Source: Prionace glauca (taxonomy: Eukaryota; Chordata; Chondrichthyes; Carcharhiniformes; Carcharhinidae). Taken from it: 64,000 nucleotides of DNA. The position numbers and the translations under genes are program-made. The first letter of the stretch is position 1. The number at the start of each line of letters is the position of its first letter. The notes under the pieces were generated by a model, which was not told the DNA's origin, ran no database searches, and worked only from the letters and a program-made list of their open reading frames with translations. Shown one piece after another: positions 10,516 through 22,129 of this stretch. The stretch spans positions 92,232,592 to 92,296,591 of the forward strand of contig CM075729.1 in the NCBI GenBank assembly GCA_037974335.1, given 5' to 3'.

Positions 10516-12180
10516 AATTTAGTGTGCTCAGTAATCTTGGATATGTGACTCTCTATTCCTTCCTCCAAGTCATTGACAAATATAAGAACATAAGAAATAG
10601 GAGCAGGAGTAGGCCATCTAGCGCTTCGAGCCTGACCCGCCATTCAATAAGATCATGGCTGATCTGTCGTGGCTCAGTTCCACTTTCCCGCCCTCTCCCC
10701 ATAACCCTTCATCCCCTTGCCTATCAAAAATCCATCAACCCGCGTCTTAAAAATATTTAGCGAGGCAGCCTCCACCACTTCAACGGGCAGAGAATTCCAG
10801 AGATTCACCATCCTTTGAGTGAAGAAGTTGCTCCTCAACTCTGTTCTAAACCGCACCTCCCCTTTATCTTGAGGTTGTGCCCCCTAGTCCTACTGTCCTT
10901 TCTGAGCGGGAAGAGTCTCTCCACCTCTATCCTATCCATCCCATTCATCATCTTATATGTCTCGAGATCTCCCCTCATTCTTCTGAACTCTAACGAGTAC
11001 AAGCCTAGTTTATTCAGCCTCTCCTCATAGCTCAACCCCCTCAACTCCAGTATCAGTCTAGTAAACCTCCTCTGCATTCCCTCCAAGGCCAAAATATCCT
11101 TGCGTAAGTACGGTGACCAAAACTGCACACAGTACTCCAGCTGCGGCCTCACCAATGCCCTATACAGCTGCAGCAAGACCTCCCTACTTTTATATTCAAT
11201 CCCCCTCGCTATGAAGGCCACCATCCCATTAGCCTTCCTGACCACCTGCTGCACCTGCAGGCTGGGTTTTTGCGACTCATGCACAAGGACCCCGAGGTCC
11301 CTCTGCACCGTCGCCTGCTGCAGTTTTTGGCCACGTAAGTAATAGTCCTTCCTACCATTATTCCTACCAAAGTGGACCTCCTTGCACTTGCCAACATTAA
11401 ATTCCATTTGCCGGTTCCTGGCCCATTCGCCCAGCCTATCTAGATCCTTCTGTAGACTCTCCACACCCTCCGCGCAATTTGCCGTTCCACCAATCTTGGT
11501 GTCATCAGCAAATTTCGACACCATACACTCGGTTCCCTCCTCCAGATCATCTATATAAATGGTAAATAGTTGAGGCCCCAGCACCGACCCCTGGGGCACT
11601 CCACCAGTCACCATCTGCCAATCCGAATAGCACCCATTGACCCCCACTCTCTGCCTCCTATTTGACAACCAATCCTCTATCCACGCTAACACCCTACCCA
11701 AATATAGTGATAAGCTGAGGCTTCAGCACAGATCCCTGGGGACATCACTATTCACAGCTTGTTGATTGGAAAACACACACACTATCCCTACTCTCTGTCT
11801 CCTATCTCCAAACCAATTCCTTATCCATGGCAAAAGCTTTCCTCAAATTCCATACGCTTCCATTTTTATTCACAGCCTCTCGTGTGGCACCTACCCGAAT
11901 GTCTTCTGGAAATGCATAGAAATAATATCCAGAGACATTCCCTTCTCGAGCACATTAGTGGCTCATTAACAAATATAAGCAGCTTCATTGAACATGTCTG
12001 ACTCTTTTGAAATCCGTGTTGATTCTCTCTGATCAGTTCACGTTTCTCACTCGTTCTGTCTCCAATAAAACATTCCAGTCACTTTCCCACAACACCCGTT
12101 AAACTGAGCTGTTAATTGTGAATGACTCTAGCAAGCAGGATAGTATGGACGTGAGGGCTGAATGCCAGCCCCTGTGTTAT
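10516..12180 (-). mobile_element. Old CR1-like LINE fragment (family B-like), host of a younger insertion
   Basis: 10516-10576 and 11707-12180 form one decayed minus-strand RT fragment (GSVL, NDLEEG-like remnants), interrupted by the CR1-A insertion at 10585-11698. In unit 2 the same fragment (37477-37586 and 40089-40520) is interrupted a few dozen bases away by a Penelope-like element instead. Confidence 0.6.
10577..11706 (-). mobile_element. CR1-like LINE (family A), 5'-truncated, unit 1 only
   Basis: About 1.1-kb copy flanked by an 8-bp target duplication caaatata (10577-10584 and 11699-11706). The minus-strand 288-codon frame (11701-10835) covers RT motifs: GVPQGSVLGPQLF, IYIDDLEEG, FADDTKIGG (the xADD catalytic box), then the CR1 C-terminal region to the tail TTATGTTCTTAT. 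A single break separates it from the terminal stretch 10856-10674. Unit 2 has an empty site, so it inserted after the cluster duplication. Confidence 0.93.
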
Positions 12181-12889
12181 AGTCCTATCTGACTCATTGA
12201 CTGAAACATCTGGATTGGAACAGAAGGTGGGCTGGAGGTTAAACAGTGAGTTGAAGGTAGGCAGAGTGTTATTAGTGGGTCATGTCCAATGTACATTGTG
12301 TCCATCGCTCTCTTGAAAAGATTGGGGCAAATTTCCTGAAAAACAATGTGCTATTGGGGTGGGAAAATGAGAGATTCTCCTGCTGTTTTCTGGGTATGCT
12401 TGGTCAGTTGAATTTCCAGCACTTGTGTTTCACAAAATCCGCCAGGGATTTACACCAGTGGACGGGTTAATCCCACCTATGAGGACAGGATCAGCACCTC
12501 CACATCCCTGCCTTGCGATGCTTTTCCCCAACCTAATTCCCCATTCCCCTGATCACAGGCCCCGATTTTCCCATCCCCACCTCCCTTCCCCAGTAGACTG
12601 GCCCCCCGATGGCTTCCCCACCTCCTCCATTTGCCGACCCCAACACCCCACTCCCTGATCACCAGTCTCTTCCTCATGGCTTCCTCAACTGGATGGTTCC
12701 TGCTGAACTCAGCAACAACTCTGGCCTCTCCCACCCCCCACACCAGCTTTTAAACAAACATCAGTGATGGAATTGTGGGGAGACGCAGAAAGAAACTTTA
12801 GTAAAAGTCAAACCAGTTTTACAATCATCGTCATTGCTCATGCACTTTGACCTGAGCAAACCATTCGGAATCCTTGTGACGCCTCTCCG
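12181..12889. other. Unassigned, C-rich sequence
   Basis: Shared with 40530-41124 in unit 2. 12500-12740 is rich in CCCCA and CCTC runs. No coherent reading frame or known repeat is recognised. Confidence 0.5.
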
Positions 12890-14000
12890 TACTTTGCAGG
12901 GGGGTGAACACACAGCAGATGTACAGTTAGGAGTGAGGTTCAGTCAGATATAGAAGGAAAACTCAGTCAGTCCAGCAGGCAGAGAAGACTTGGGCTTGAT
13001 AAGGCACATGGGAGGGTTGGAAGGCTAAACAGCATCTATTTTAATACAAGGAGCCTGTCTGGTCAGGCAGATGAACTTAGAGAGTTGGTCAGCACGTGGA
13101 AATATGAGATTGTTGTAATCACTGGGATACGGTTGAAAGAAGGACAGGACTGGAATCTCGACATTCCAGGGTATAGAAGTTCCAGGCGTGATGGGGGTGG
13201 GGGTGGGGGGCGGTGTGAGAGAGGAGGGAATATTGTTTTATTGATTAAAGAGACCAAGCCTGAAGTAATGAGGGAGGAGGTATTGGAACACCCTTCAAAT
13301 GAGGCCATATGGGTGGAGTTGAGAAATATAAAGGGTGATCATTGTACTGGGATTATACTGCAGCCCTCCCAACACTCAGAGGGAGATAGAGGAGCAGATA
13401 TGTAGGCAAATCACAGAGAAAGGTGTGAGAGGAATAGGGCTATAGTAATCGGGGATTTCAACCTCACCAATATTAATAGAATCACCTCAGTGTGAAAGGA
13501 TTAGACAGGGTGGAATTTTTGAAGCCATTCCAGGAGAGCTTTTGCTGTCAGTAGGTGGATAATTTCAGGATGGCCCGCGTTCAACTTAATCCTCAGGAAT
13601 GAATCAGGCAAGTTGTTGAAGCATCAGTGGGTGAGCATTTTGGGGATGGGGAAGGTGGACAGAGCAATGAAACATGGAGTTTAATCCTTATAAGTGTGAG
13701 GTGCTGCATGTTGGGAGATTTAATAAAGGTCGGATATACACAATGAACAGTCGGTCCTGAGGGAGAATTGAAGAACAAAGGGACTTTGGTGTACAAGTCC
13801 ATGGATCCCTGAAGGTTGCATTACAGGGAGATAGTGCGATGAAGAAGGCAATTGGAATGCTTGCCTTCATTAGCCGGGGTTCGAATATGGGGACAGGTCA
13901 ATAGGATTAATATCGATTGGTATTGGATGGTCAGCATAGACATGGTGGGACGAAGGGTCTGTTTCTGTGCTGTGTGAGTGTATGATGCTGTATGGAGTTG
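12890..14000 (+). mobile_element. Decayed CR1-like LINE fragment (family E), endonuclease to RT
   Basis: Plus-strand remnants of the endonuclease (ELVSTWKYEIVVIT, LDIPGYRSSRRDG at 13085-13200) and of RT after the catalytic box (MEFNPYKCEVLHVGRFN, then EEQRDFGVQVHGS at about 13675-13810). Much of the middle is missing. Counterpart is 42230-42616 joined to 46792-47480, where it is split by a complete CR1. Confidence 0.75.
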
Positions 14001-14159
14001 GAACAGTTCTATCCCATAGACTGGCAGATGGGACGGAGAGGTTAAATTCATTTGCTTTGAGGACTTTGTCAGACTTTGAGAAAATGTACTCACAAATCGA
14101 CAAAGAAAGCCCAGCAGTTATCCACACAGTGAAAAATTTCACCGGTATGTCTATGGGCA

Positions 14160-15642
14160 GCATTTCACCATCTGTGTCATGGTATCACCCCTTGTACAAT
14201 GGCCACTGTTCCAAAAGTTACATGATACCCAAATTGTCCAGAGCAGAATGAAAGTGTTGGCCAGTAGTTATGTCTGGTGGCCTGGCATTGACAGAGACAT
14301 TGAACAAATGGTTGGTCCGTGTGAGAGTTGTCCGACTCAGCAAGCGTTACCTCCACCAGCGAACATGCTCCCTTGGTCACGGCTTCATGTAGGATTTGGA
14401 CAGATGTTCCTGGTGTTAGTCGATGCCCATTCCAAGTGGCTGGACGATCAGCTCATGAGACCCATCACAGCCTCCATTTACCATTGATAAACTGAGGCAG
14501 ATCTTTGTGATCCATGGTCTTAAACCTGGTGTTAGATAGAACCCTACAGTGCAGAAACAGGCCCTTCGGCCCATCGAGTCTGTGCCGAACACAATCCCAC
14601 CCAGACCCTATCCCCATATCCCTACACATTTACCTGCTAATCCCTCTAACCTACACATCCCAGAATACTAAGGGGCAATTTTAGCATAGCCAATGAACCT
14701 AACCCGCACATCTTTGGACTGTGGGAGGAAACCGGAGCACCTGGAGAAAACCCACGCAGACACGAGGAGAATGTGCAAACTCCACACAGGCAGTGACCCG
14801 AGCCGGGAATCGAACCCAGGACCCTGGAGCTGTGAAGCAGCAGTGCTAACCATTGTGCTACCGTGCCGCTACCGTGGTCTTCCTGAAGTGTTGCTATCAG
14901 ACAACGGAGCAGCATTCACGCTGATGAATTTCAGACTTTGGTCAAATCTAATGACATTTGTCATGTCAGGTCAGTCCCCGACCATCCTGCCTCGAATGGG
15001 TTGGTGGAGTGAGCCATGCCGATGTTCAAGGCTCCATGTGAAGCAGGTTCATGGACCGCTGCCATTGCGATTGGCCAGTTATTTGCTGTCCTATAACACT
15101 ACACCTCACACCATCACTGGGGTCAGGTCGGGGTCATGCCTGCAGAGTTGTTAATGGGTCGGTGCCTGTGTACCTGTTTAGATTTAATGTTCCCAAATTT
15201 GTCGGGGAGGGTGGAGGCTCAGCAATCCTCTCAGAAAGGGTATCGTGACTCTCAGAAAGGGGACAGATTGTTTAATGAAGGCAATCTTGTATTGAGAGGG
15301 TAATGTTTCTCTGCCTGTGTGTTAACTGTTGTACTTTTTGTTTGATCACAGGGAGTCCAAGATGTTACAGGGGAAGGAGTGTCTGAGCCTGGTCCCTTTA
15401 AGGGGCAGTCCTTCACAGGTCACATGACCAGGCCAGAGCCAATGGAGTGTGAGAGTGTGAACCTGGGCCAATCGGGAGTGAGGGCGATCATTCCTGGGGC
15501 TGGAGGCTTCAGTTGGGGTCAGGATGTTGTTGGGAGTTGACCTGTGTGGTTGTGTTGTTAAACCCTTCATTGTAAATAGTTCTTCTCATCAATAAAGCCT
15601 TTACTTTGTTATTTCCAAATCCTGTCTCCTCCAGTTATTACA
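14160..15642 (+). mobile_element. Ty3/Gypsy LTR retrotransposon fossil (integrase part and 3' LTR)
   Basis: An old, partial and badly broken element with several interruptions. Recognisable parts are an integrase zinc-binding region near 14200-14370 (SSYVWWPGIDRDIEQMV then CESCPTQQ, typical of Gypsy) and a 3' LTR ending about 15642 with an AATAAA signal near 15590. It is shared with 47645-49118, so it predates the cluster duplication. A SINE (14522-14881) later inserted into it in unit 1. Confidence 0.8.
14515..14881 (-). mobile_element. tRNA-derived SINE, unit 1 only
   Basis: Minus-strand SINE with RNA polymerase III box A TAGCACAATGG (14860-14850) and box B GGTTCGATTCC (14816-14806). A core with GGTTTCCTCCCACAGTCC follows, then a tail sharing the GAAGGGCCTGTTTC motif with local LINE 3' ends. 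Flanked by tggtctt (14515-14521 and 14875-14881). Unit 2 (47930) has the empty site. Confidence 0.9.
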
Positions 15643-15864
15643 ATCAGCATCTGGACCACTTTGGATAGCAACAGTCTCTGATAACATCAAATACACAGAC
15701 TAACTATTCAACTGGAACAGTTTCACCAGCTGCTGTCACCCTCCCTACTTCCCTCCATTTATTCTGCATTCTCACCATCTCCCCTCCATTTCTCACTGAA
15801 TCCTCCAGTTTCCTCGTCTTTCCTGTGACCAGGTTCACCTGCCCCCTTCCCCTTGGGATTGTTC
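15643..15864. other. Flank between Gypsy LTR and LINE insertion
   Basis: Matches 49119-49340 in unit 2. The minus strand holds the end of an unrecognised open frame that is intact in unit 2 (stop at 49180) and interrupted here by the LINE at 15865. Confidence 0.5.
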
Positions 15865-16581
15865 AAGAACAAAGAACAACCCAGCACGGGAAACAGGCCC
15901 TTCGGCCCAACGAGCCCGCGCCGCCACATCACCCCACACCTATTCTACCCTGCATATCTATGAGTGGAACCCTACTCAGTCAGATTCAGGGAAGAAATAG
16001 TGTCAATTTGGTAAAAACCGATTAGCCTGAGAGCACATCTTTGGGGTGTGGGAGGAAACCGGAGCGCCCGGAGGAAACCCACGCAACCACAGGGAGAATG
16101 CGCAAACTCCCACAGACACAGGCCCAAATCCATGTGCCTGCACAGCCAGCAGTGCTAGTCACTGAGCTGTTGCGGCGCCCATCTACCGGTCCAGGATCAA
16201 GCACACACACCGACATGAACTACTAGGCCACTCCTGGAACTTCCAAGAGCAGCCTACGCACGACCTGCCGTGTGAATGCCCCTCGTTTGACACGAGGTGG
16301 ACCTCCACCTGTGGAATAAAGACAAAAATATTAATCTTACAGCCTGCCTTTCCGGTGTCTCCTGAGGTTTAACCCTATTTAATAGCCCCTACCATATCCC
16401 TCCATTTTCGTTTCACTCATGTGCCTATCTAACTGCATCTTAAACGAGTCCAATGTTCCTGCCTCCACCACCCTACTCGGTAGCGCGTTCCAGACTCCCA
16501 CAACTCTCTGCGTAAAGAACCTTTTTCTCACCTCCAAATTATACCTCTCCCCCCTCACCCTGAAATGATGACCACTTGTTC
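15859..16581 (-). mobile_element. CR1-like LINE 3' end, 5'-truncated, unit 1 only
   Basis: Flanked by ttgttc (15859-15864 and 16576-16581), with an empty site at about 49340 in unit 2. The minus strand carries the RT C-terminus (RKRFFTQRVVGVWNALPSRV near 16500-16440). A long 3' UTR containing SINE-like GGTTTCCTCCCACACCCC follows, then the tail GGGCCGAAGGGCCTGTTTCC and TTCTTTG repeats. The shared tail suggests this LINE family mobilises the local SINEs. Confidence 0.85.
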
Positions 16582-17384
16582 GATTGATTTGTTCCACAAA
16601 CTTTCTGGTTGTGGTCAGGGTTCTCTCCACCGCAACCCGAGACATTGGGTCTGGGGTAGTGTCGATGTTTAACATTGTGTCCCACTTTGGACTGAATACA
16701 TAACCAGTGAGGGTCTGACCCACACGATGAGAGTTTGTCACCGTAAAGGAGTCAGGGATCCCAAATGCTGCCATATAACCTGTGTGTGATAATTATTCAC
16801 TGGATTTCGCTCAGAGTTACATAATATTGGATGTTGTTTTGGAACAAAGGGAAATCTCAATGTTCAGGGAACATAGGTGATTAAGAACAAAGGGGTAGCT
16901 TCATGTAATAGTGTGTGTGTCTCGCCCTCAGTTAATGCATATAGTTAAATGCATTGTCGTGTATTATAGAGTTTGTGTGTTTTGTTTTCTTTTTACATGG
17001 GAAGAGATAAACACATTTTAAACTCTTCTTTCAGCACAGAAGCTTTCAGCATTTGGATTTGTGTCAATTGTTGTCAAACCTTCTAAAATAAACATTTCCT
17101 GTTGAGAACATTATCAGGACCCACAGCTCAAATCTTTAAACTTTGTAAGAATTATTATTTCCACAATCAAAATTGAAACTCTCTCTTCCTGATGTATTTG
17201 CCTTTGTATCCAGATTGAAAGTCCGACATGTTTAACAACACATATTCTTTATCTTAGAGAACATCTTTGTATCTCAAAGGTCACTTGCTGACAGGTCAGA
17301 TTCTCATTGAACAGTGTGTTCATATCAGATCTCCTGTCCCCAAGTAGAAAATAACAGTGGTCCTGAAGGGGTTAAATCATTTTC
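16582..17384. other. Single-copy-like sequence 3' of the C gene
   Basis: Shared with 49341-49504 and 54561-55500 in unit 2, where a 5-kb block interrupts it. 16774-16582 on minus holds part of an unrecognised open frame (see 49180-49569). No other gene is seen. Confidence 0.5.
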
Positions 17385-17708
17385 CATAGAATCCCTATCG
17401 TACAGAAAGAGTCCAGTCAGCCCATCGAATCTACACCATCAACAATCCCATCCCAGGTCCCATCCCTACGACCCCAGACATTTACCTCACTAATCTCTTT
17501 AACCTCCACATCCTGGGGCACTAAGGGGCAATTTAGCATGGCCAATCAACCTAACCCACACATCTTTGACGATGGGAGGAATCCGGAGCACCCAAAGGAA
17601 ACCCACGCAGACACGGGAAGAATGTGCAAACTTCACAGTGACCCAAACCGGGAATCGAACCCAGGTCCCTGGAGCTGTGAGACAGCAGTGCTAACCACTG
17701 TGCCACCT
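17385..17708 (-). mobile_element. tRNA-derived SINE shared by both units
   Basis: Box B GGTTCGATTCC (17661-17651) and box A TGGCACAGTGG (17705-17695) on minus, with the usual core and a 3' tail near 17385-17420. Counterpart 55505-55815, so it predates the duplication. Confidence 0.85.
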
Positions 17709-18477
17709 GGTTCTAAACCATGACCATGCTGTGGGAATAAAAACCTTCAGATCAATTCTCAGAGTCTTAACGTTGCTGCCAATCTTGTTCCATTTGTGGT
17801 TCTCTGGAAATAAAAACACAAGGTGCATTCTGCTCGAGGGGGGAATGGATTCAGCAATCTGAAAGTTTAAGCTCTTGTTGCAAAGAGTTCACTCTGGGCC
17901 CGATTTTACCAGTCGGAGCCGAAGGGCCGGATCCGGGTGTAATACGGATCCCAGCCCGGAATCGTCTGTGCAGCGAGCCCATACGCTTCTTACCGGCTTC
18001 AATCCGATCCGTGCTGTGGGCGGGGCTTAGCACTGCCGGAACGATCGGAGCTCTGAACTGCACATGCGCAGTTAGAAAACAACCTGAAACAGAGCAGCCG
18101 GGAGTGAAAGAGAAAAACAGCAGAGAGAGCAGGGGGGTGGGGGAGGATGTGGGGGAGGATGGACTTGGGAGAATCTTGCAAACTGAAAATAATGTAGCAT
18201 CTTCTTTGTGCTGCCTAATTATCTATGGGAAAGGTAATGAAACTACAGTGTCCTAGTGAGCAATTAGTGACCTGGATGTCCCTGGAGCCATGAACCAGGT
18301 GCTCAAATGTTCACTCATGTGGTGAACTTGGAAGAATTGTCCCTGTGGTGGAACTTGGTTGGAAATGAGATTCAAGGAGATTATTCAATCTGGGAAATCA
18401 ACCACAGTGAAAAGAAGTTTGTATTGGCAACTCTGCTCTCACATTCCATGGCAGATGTGTCCCTACTTATGAATGGG
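17709..18477. other. Conserved non-coding sequence 3' of C2
   Basis: Nearly identical to 55816-56585. GC-rich around 17900-18060 and containing a purine tract at 18110-18165. No gene is recognised. Confidence 0.5.
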
Positions 18478-18746
18478 ATTTGCATGGACAATGTTGGGTG
18501 CAGCTAATCTGTCTCTGGAGCAGCCTTGGATCCTTTCTTTCTCCTTTTCATCTGAACATTGCACAGAATTCGAGGAATTCCCTTTAGAAGATAATGTCAA
18601 AACTGTAATGGCAGGAAATAAAAACCCGACAGTCAAAAATTTGGGAAAATATTTGAAAATATGGATGGGGGGATATATATTTTGAAATATTTTCCCAAAG
18701 ACTGTCAGATTGGAATATTGAAATGTAACCAACAGAGGAAGTGAAA
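18478..18746. promoter_or_regulatory. Candidate 3' kappa enhancer-like motif cluster downstream of C2
   Basis: Within 270 bp: a perfect octamer ATTTGCAT (18478-18485), an NF-kB-like AGGAATTCCC (18573-18582, 9 of 10 on the minus strand) and a perfect ETS-IRF composite GGAAGTGAAA (18737-18746). It lies 1.7-1.9 kb past the C2 stop. The set is conserved at 56586-56854 next to C3. Octamer, kB and PU.1-IRF sites are known parts of mammalian kappa enhancers. The function here is inferred, and the ETS-IRF site lies in a dispersed repeat. Confidence 0.45.
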
Positions 18747-18954
18747 GAAGCAGCGGAATATTTGTTACTGAGACGGGAACAATTATCTGAACAACATTAA
18801 ACTTTCAGGCTCAAAACTAATAAAAACACTAGCAGTGGAGGGGGTGGGAGGAATCTTGGAGACTGACACTGACAGAAACAATCTAAAGGTCTGAAACTCC
18901 CATTTCCTCAGTCCCTGCCTGTCACTGCTCAGGAACCCCCCGAGGGGAACCCTC

Positions 18955-19050
18955 TCAGTCTGTCACTCTCTCTCTCTCTCTCTCTCTCTCGCTCTCTCTC
19001 TCTCTGCTTCTGTCTTTCTCTCCTCTCTCTCTCTCTCTCTCCTGGATGAA
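18955..19050. repeat. CT microsatellite
   Basis: (CT)n tract with interruptions. Shorter in unit 2 (57065-57125). Confidence 0.9.
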
Positions 19051-19324
19051 AGCTTCAATGATTTGCAGCAAATTTATTCATTTTCACCTTTCTAATTATT
19101 TGAAAAATTCACTGAGTGACATTTTGAGTCCCCAGTTTAAATTTTTCCCTCTCACTCACTACACCTGACACCAGGAAACGGTCAATACCGTTTTACTGTA
19201 CCAGTTCGAGCAGCTGGATGTTTGTTACTGAGACGGGAGAAAATGGTGAACCGTGTTCACTACCTCCAATCTCCCAGCACAGAAGGCACAGTGGGATACA
19301 GTCAGGAGGGAGTTATCCTGGGAA

Positions 19325-19560
19325 TCCTCAACAACATTCCAGACTCCATGTAGTCTCTCGGTACCGTGTCAAACACGGACAAGGAAACCTCCTCTGGTTA
19401 CCACAGACCGTCCCCCCCTCAGCTGATGAATCAGTTCTCCTCCATGTTGAACACCACTTGGAGGAAGCACTGAGGGTGGTAAGGACACAGAATGTACTCT
19501 GGGTGGGGAATTCAATGTCCATCACCAAGAGTTACTCGTTGAAACTATGGGAGTAGTGGG
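19325..19560 (+). mobile_element. LINE fragment (family C, endonuclease part)
   Basis: Plus-strand reading HHLEEALRVVRTQNVLWVGN matches the region before the endonuclease catalytic box. The sequence diverges soon after. Counterpart 57409-57645. Same family as the RT fragments at 8638 and 22690. Confidence 0.65.
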
Positions 19561-19870
19561 ACCGCGTGAGATGGAAAGGTCAAGGGGGAGGTGGTGAATA
19601 TGGGATGGAGAATTGTGATTGTGATGGTTTAATCCCAGCAATTTTCAGTTTCTTTCCTGTTTTCAATCTTGTCACTCAAGAGATTCCAGATCAAACTGAT
19701 CATTTTCAAATGATTGATCATTGGATTTGAATCCAATCTTCTGCTGATGTGTCATTGATTGACAGGCCAAGCAACCAATCAGGACAATCACTTGGTGAAA
19801 TGCAATCAGCTGATGGGGAGGTGGGACATTTCCAAAGCACTCACCAGACATATACTGAATATTCTTAATG

Positions 19871-19971
19871 TTTATTACCTTTTACACATTGACATTGACA
19901 GAAAAAAGACTTGAATAAACAGCCCAGCCAGAGGAAGCTGGAGAAATTCACAGGGAGAATGGAGGTTTATT
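19871..19971 (-). terminator. Candidate polyadenylation signals of C2
   Basis: AATAAA on the minus strand at 19971-19966 and 19876-19871, 432 and 527 bp past the stop codon. Both are conserved in C3 (58390-58385 and 58295-58290). Which is used cannot be told from sequence. Confidence 0.5.
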
Positions 19972-20402
19972 AAAACACTTGTGGAGATTTTCTCAATAAC
20001 ATGAGAATCCTGTCCCTTTAAACAGTGACGAAAGCTTCAATTGTAACTCCAGGGTGAGCAGGAAGGAGGTCTGGTTTACTGAAGCAGATACTTCAGAGGG
20101 TCACATTATTTCTGTACAGCTGACAGTCTTCAGCATCTTCGAGAGGTTTTACTTGTTATCACAAATCCACACTGTCCCCATCAAACACTCCCAGTAAAGG
20201 AAAAACATGGGGTTAATACAGAGTAAAGCTCCCTCGACAATATCCCAACAATGTTCTTTAACCCCTGACCCTCAGAAGTGTCTCAGACTCCGTCCCGAGA
20301 AGGAAGAGAGTTGTAATTCAATGCTGACAGTGACCTTTGCCCTCCCAGCTCACCCCTGTTCTATTCCAAGTTGTGTCTCCTCTGTGGACTGTCTCTAACA
20401 CT

Positions 20403-20731
20403 CTAGGCACATTCTGAACTCCTGACACTCTTGCTGAGGGGAGAGGAGAGGCTCACGTGGGTGAGGGCACAGGAGAAGCGAGCGTTGGACTCCCAGTCGG
20501 AGCCAGAGAGGGTCAGCAGGCTGCTGACGCTGTAGGTGTTGTCCGAAGCTCGCAGGTAGTTGCTGGTCTGAACCCCGTTGGAAATGGCTGCACCATCCTT
20601 CTTCCACTTCACCTCCACCTCATCGGGATAGAAGTGATCGGCAAGGCACACCAGGGTGGCAGTGCCCTTGGTCTTGACCTCCTCCGGGGAGGGGGGCAGC
20701 AGGGTCAGCGTGGGTTGTGAATTCTCACGGG
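20403..20731 (-). CDS. Ig kappa-type light chain constant exon C2
   Basis: Single exon encoding the light-chain constant domain. It starts after an acceptor TTCTCTTCCAG, completes the split J codon, and reads T-R-E-N-S-Q-P-T-L-T-L-L-P-P-S. Ig-fold cysteines lie in TATLVCLADHFYPDEVEV and ARFSCALTH, with the tryptophan in VKWKKDG. The C-terminus SSECA carries the cysteine that bonds the heavy chain. Length (109 residues with the split codon) is normal for CL. DHFYP, VKWK, TYSVSSLLTL and the EC end support kappa rather than lambda. It is served by J2 across a 5.9-kb intron. Its 329 bases are identical to C3. Confidence 0.96.
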
Positions 20732-20754
20732 CTGGAAGAGAAGAGAAGGAATTT

Positions 20755-21600
20755 TAATCACTGCCATTTTCAGGCTTTCAACATCCCGAATATTAACTGG
20801 GATCAAATCAGTGTCAATGTTTCAAAGTTGCACAATTCTGAAAATCCATTCCGGGGGAACTGTTTTAACCCGTTCGGAACAATCCCAACAAGAGAAGGGG
20901 CAGTTTTATCAGTTTTAGAGAATGAAACTGGGCATGTGGAAGGTGTATCAGTGAGAGAGCATTTGGGTAATAATGATCATAATAGATTTAGAGTAGCTAC
21001 GGAAAAGGGGAAAGATCGATCAAGAGTAAACATTTTAAATTGGGAAAAGGCCAATTTCACCAAACTGGAATTTGCTAAAATGAACCGGAAACAGCAACTT
21101 GAAGGTAAATCAGTGTCAGAGCAGTGGGAGGATATTCGAGCTGGAGATAGAGTTCAGGACATATATGTTCATCAAGCAATAGCGTGGGACATTGCAAAGA
21201 GAATAACTAAGGATTAAATAGGGCGAATTCGAGAGCAAAAAGTTAACTTGTGTGTGGAGAGACAAGATATATAGGTGGTTCTTAATGAATAATTTACATC
21301 AAATATCACAAGTGGGAGGGACAAAGTTGACATTGTAGTTCAGGAGGGGTGGGATTGTGAACTAATTAATGGGATAATGATCGTGAGCGAGGAGATATTA
21401 ATGCGTTTATCATCTTTTAAAATGGAGAAATTCCCAGGGCCCGGGTGAAATGTATCCCAGGATGCGAAGTGAAGCAAGGGAAGAAATAGCAGAGACTCTG
21501 ACCATTATTTTCCAATCCTCTCTGGCTGCAGGTGTGGTGTGGGTGGACTGGAGGATGGATAATGCTTTTTAAAATTAAAAGCTGATGGAATCCGAGGGAA
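20755..21600 (+). mobile_element. CR1-like LINE fragment antisense in the J2-C2 intron
   Basis: Plus-strand frame to 21217 contains REGAVLSVLENETG, NNDHNRFRV and NWEKANFTKLEFAK, the endonuclease C-terminal part and linker of a CR1 ORF2. 21420-21570 (KFPGPGEMYPRMRSEAREEI) continues into RT. The open frame is LINE-derived, not an Ig exon. Counterpart 59170-59990. Confidence 0.8.
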
Positions 21601-22129
21601 AGTGGCACATTCAATTTCAAATTAGTTCAGTGTCTGAGGGTAAATGTTTGATTTGTAGCTGGTTAAATCATTTTACAATGTTACTGAAACATTTGTAAAG
21701 AAGGTTACTACAAATTCAGCACTGAAATGGTTAATAGTGAGAGTATTTAAAGACACAGTGTCCCTTTAACAGAATGTTAACCAGTCAGGAAGCTGGAACT
21801 ATTGCTCAGTCTGTCCGGGGGAAACAGGTTGAGCATCAACAAACCTCAGATCACACACAGATCAGGAGAACTTTATCCCAGAACATTGGAGCAGACTTGG
21901 ATCAACACACCTCAAACAGGATTCCCATTGGCTGGTGTAGAAGCTTCTAGATTTCATTTCAAACCTTACTGACCAGCACTGGGCTGAGGTCAAGGGTGAG
22001 GCTAGAATTAGTCTCAGTGTCCAGGGGTCAGACAGGGTCACTGCTCTGAATGACCCCATGAACTCTGGGGTGTGCATTTATGAAAAATGGATGAGAGTCA
22101 GGATCAGAAATTTCCAATCTCAAAGACAG
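21601..22129. other. J2-C2 intron, unassigned sequence
   Basis: Conserved with 59991-60544. No gene or known repeat is recognised. No consensus kB site (GGGACTTTCC) was found by eye here. Confidence 0.5.

Noticed and set aside
14806-14860. tRNA gene suggested by box A and box B
   Set aside because: Part of a dispersed SINE with target duplication; no tRNA cloverleaf with anticodon arm assigned.
20457-20720. Plus-strand 87-codon frame (and 58875-59138)
   Set aside because: Antisense shadow of the C exon.
20717-21217. 166-codon plus frame next to C2 as a host gene
   Set aside because: Its sequence is CR1 endonuclease-linker text; decayed LINE.
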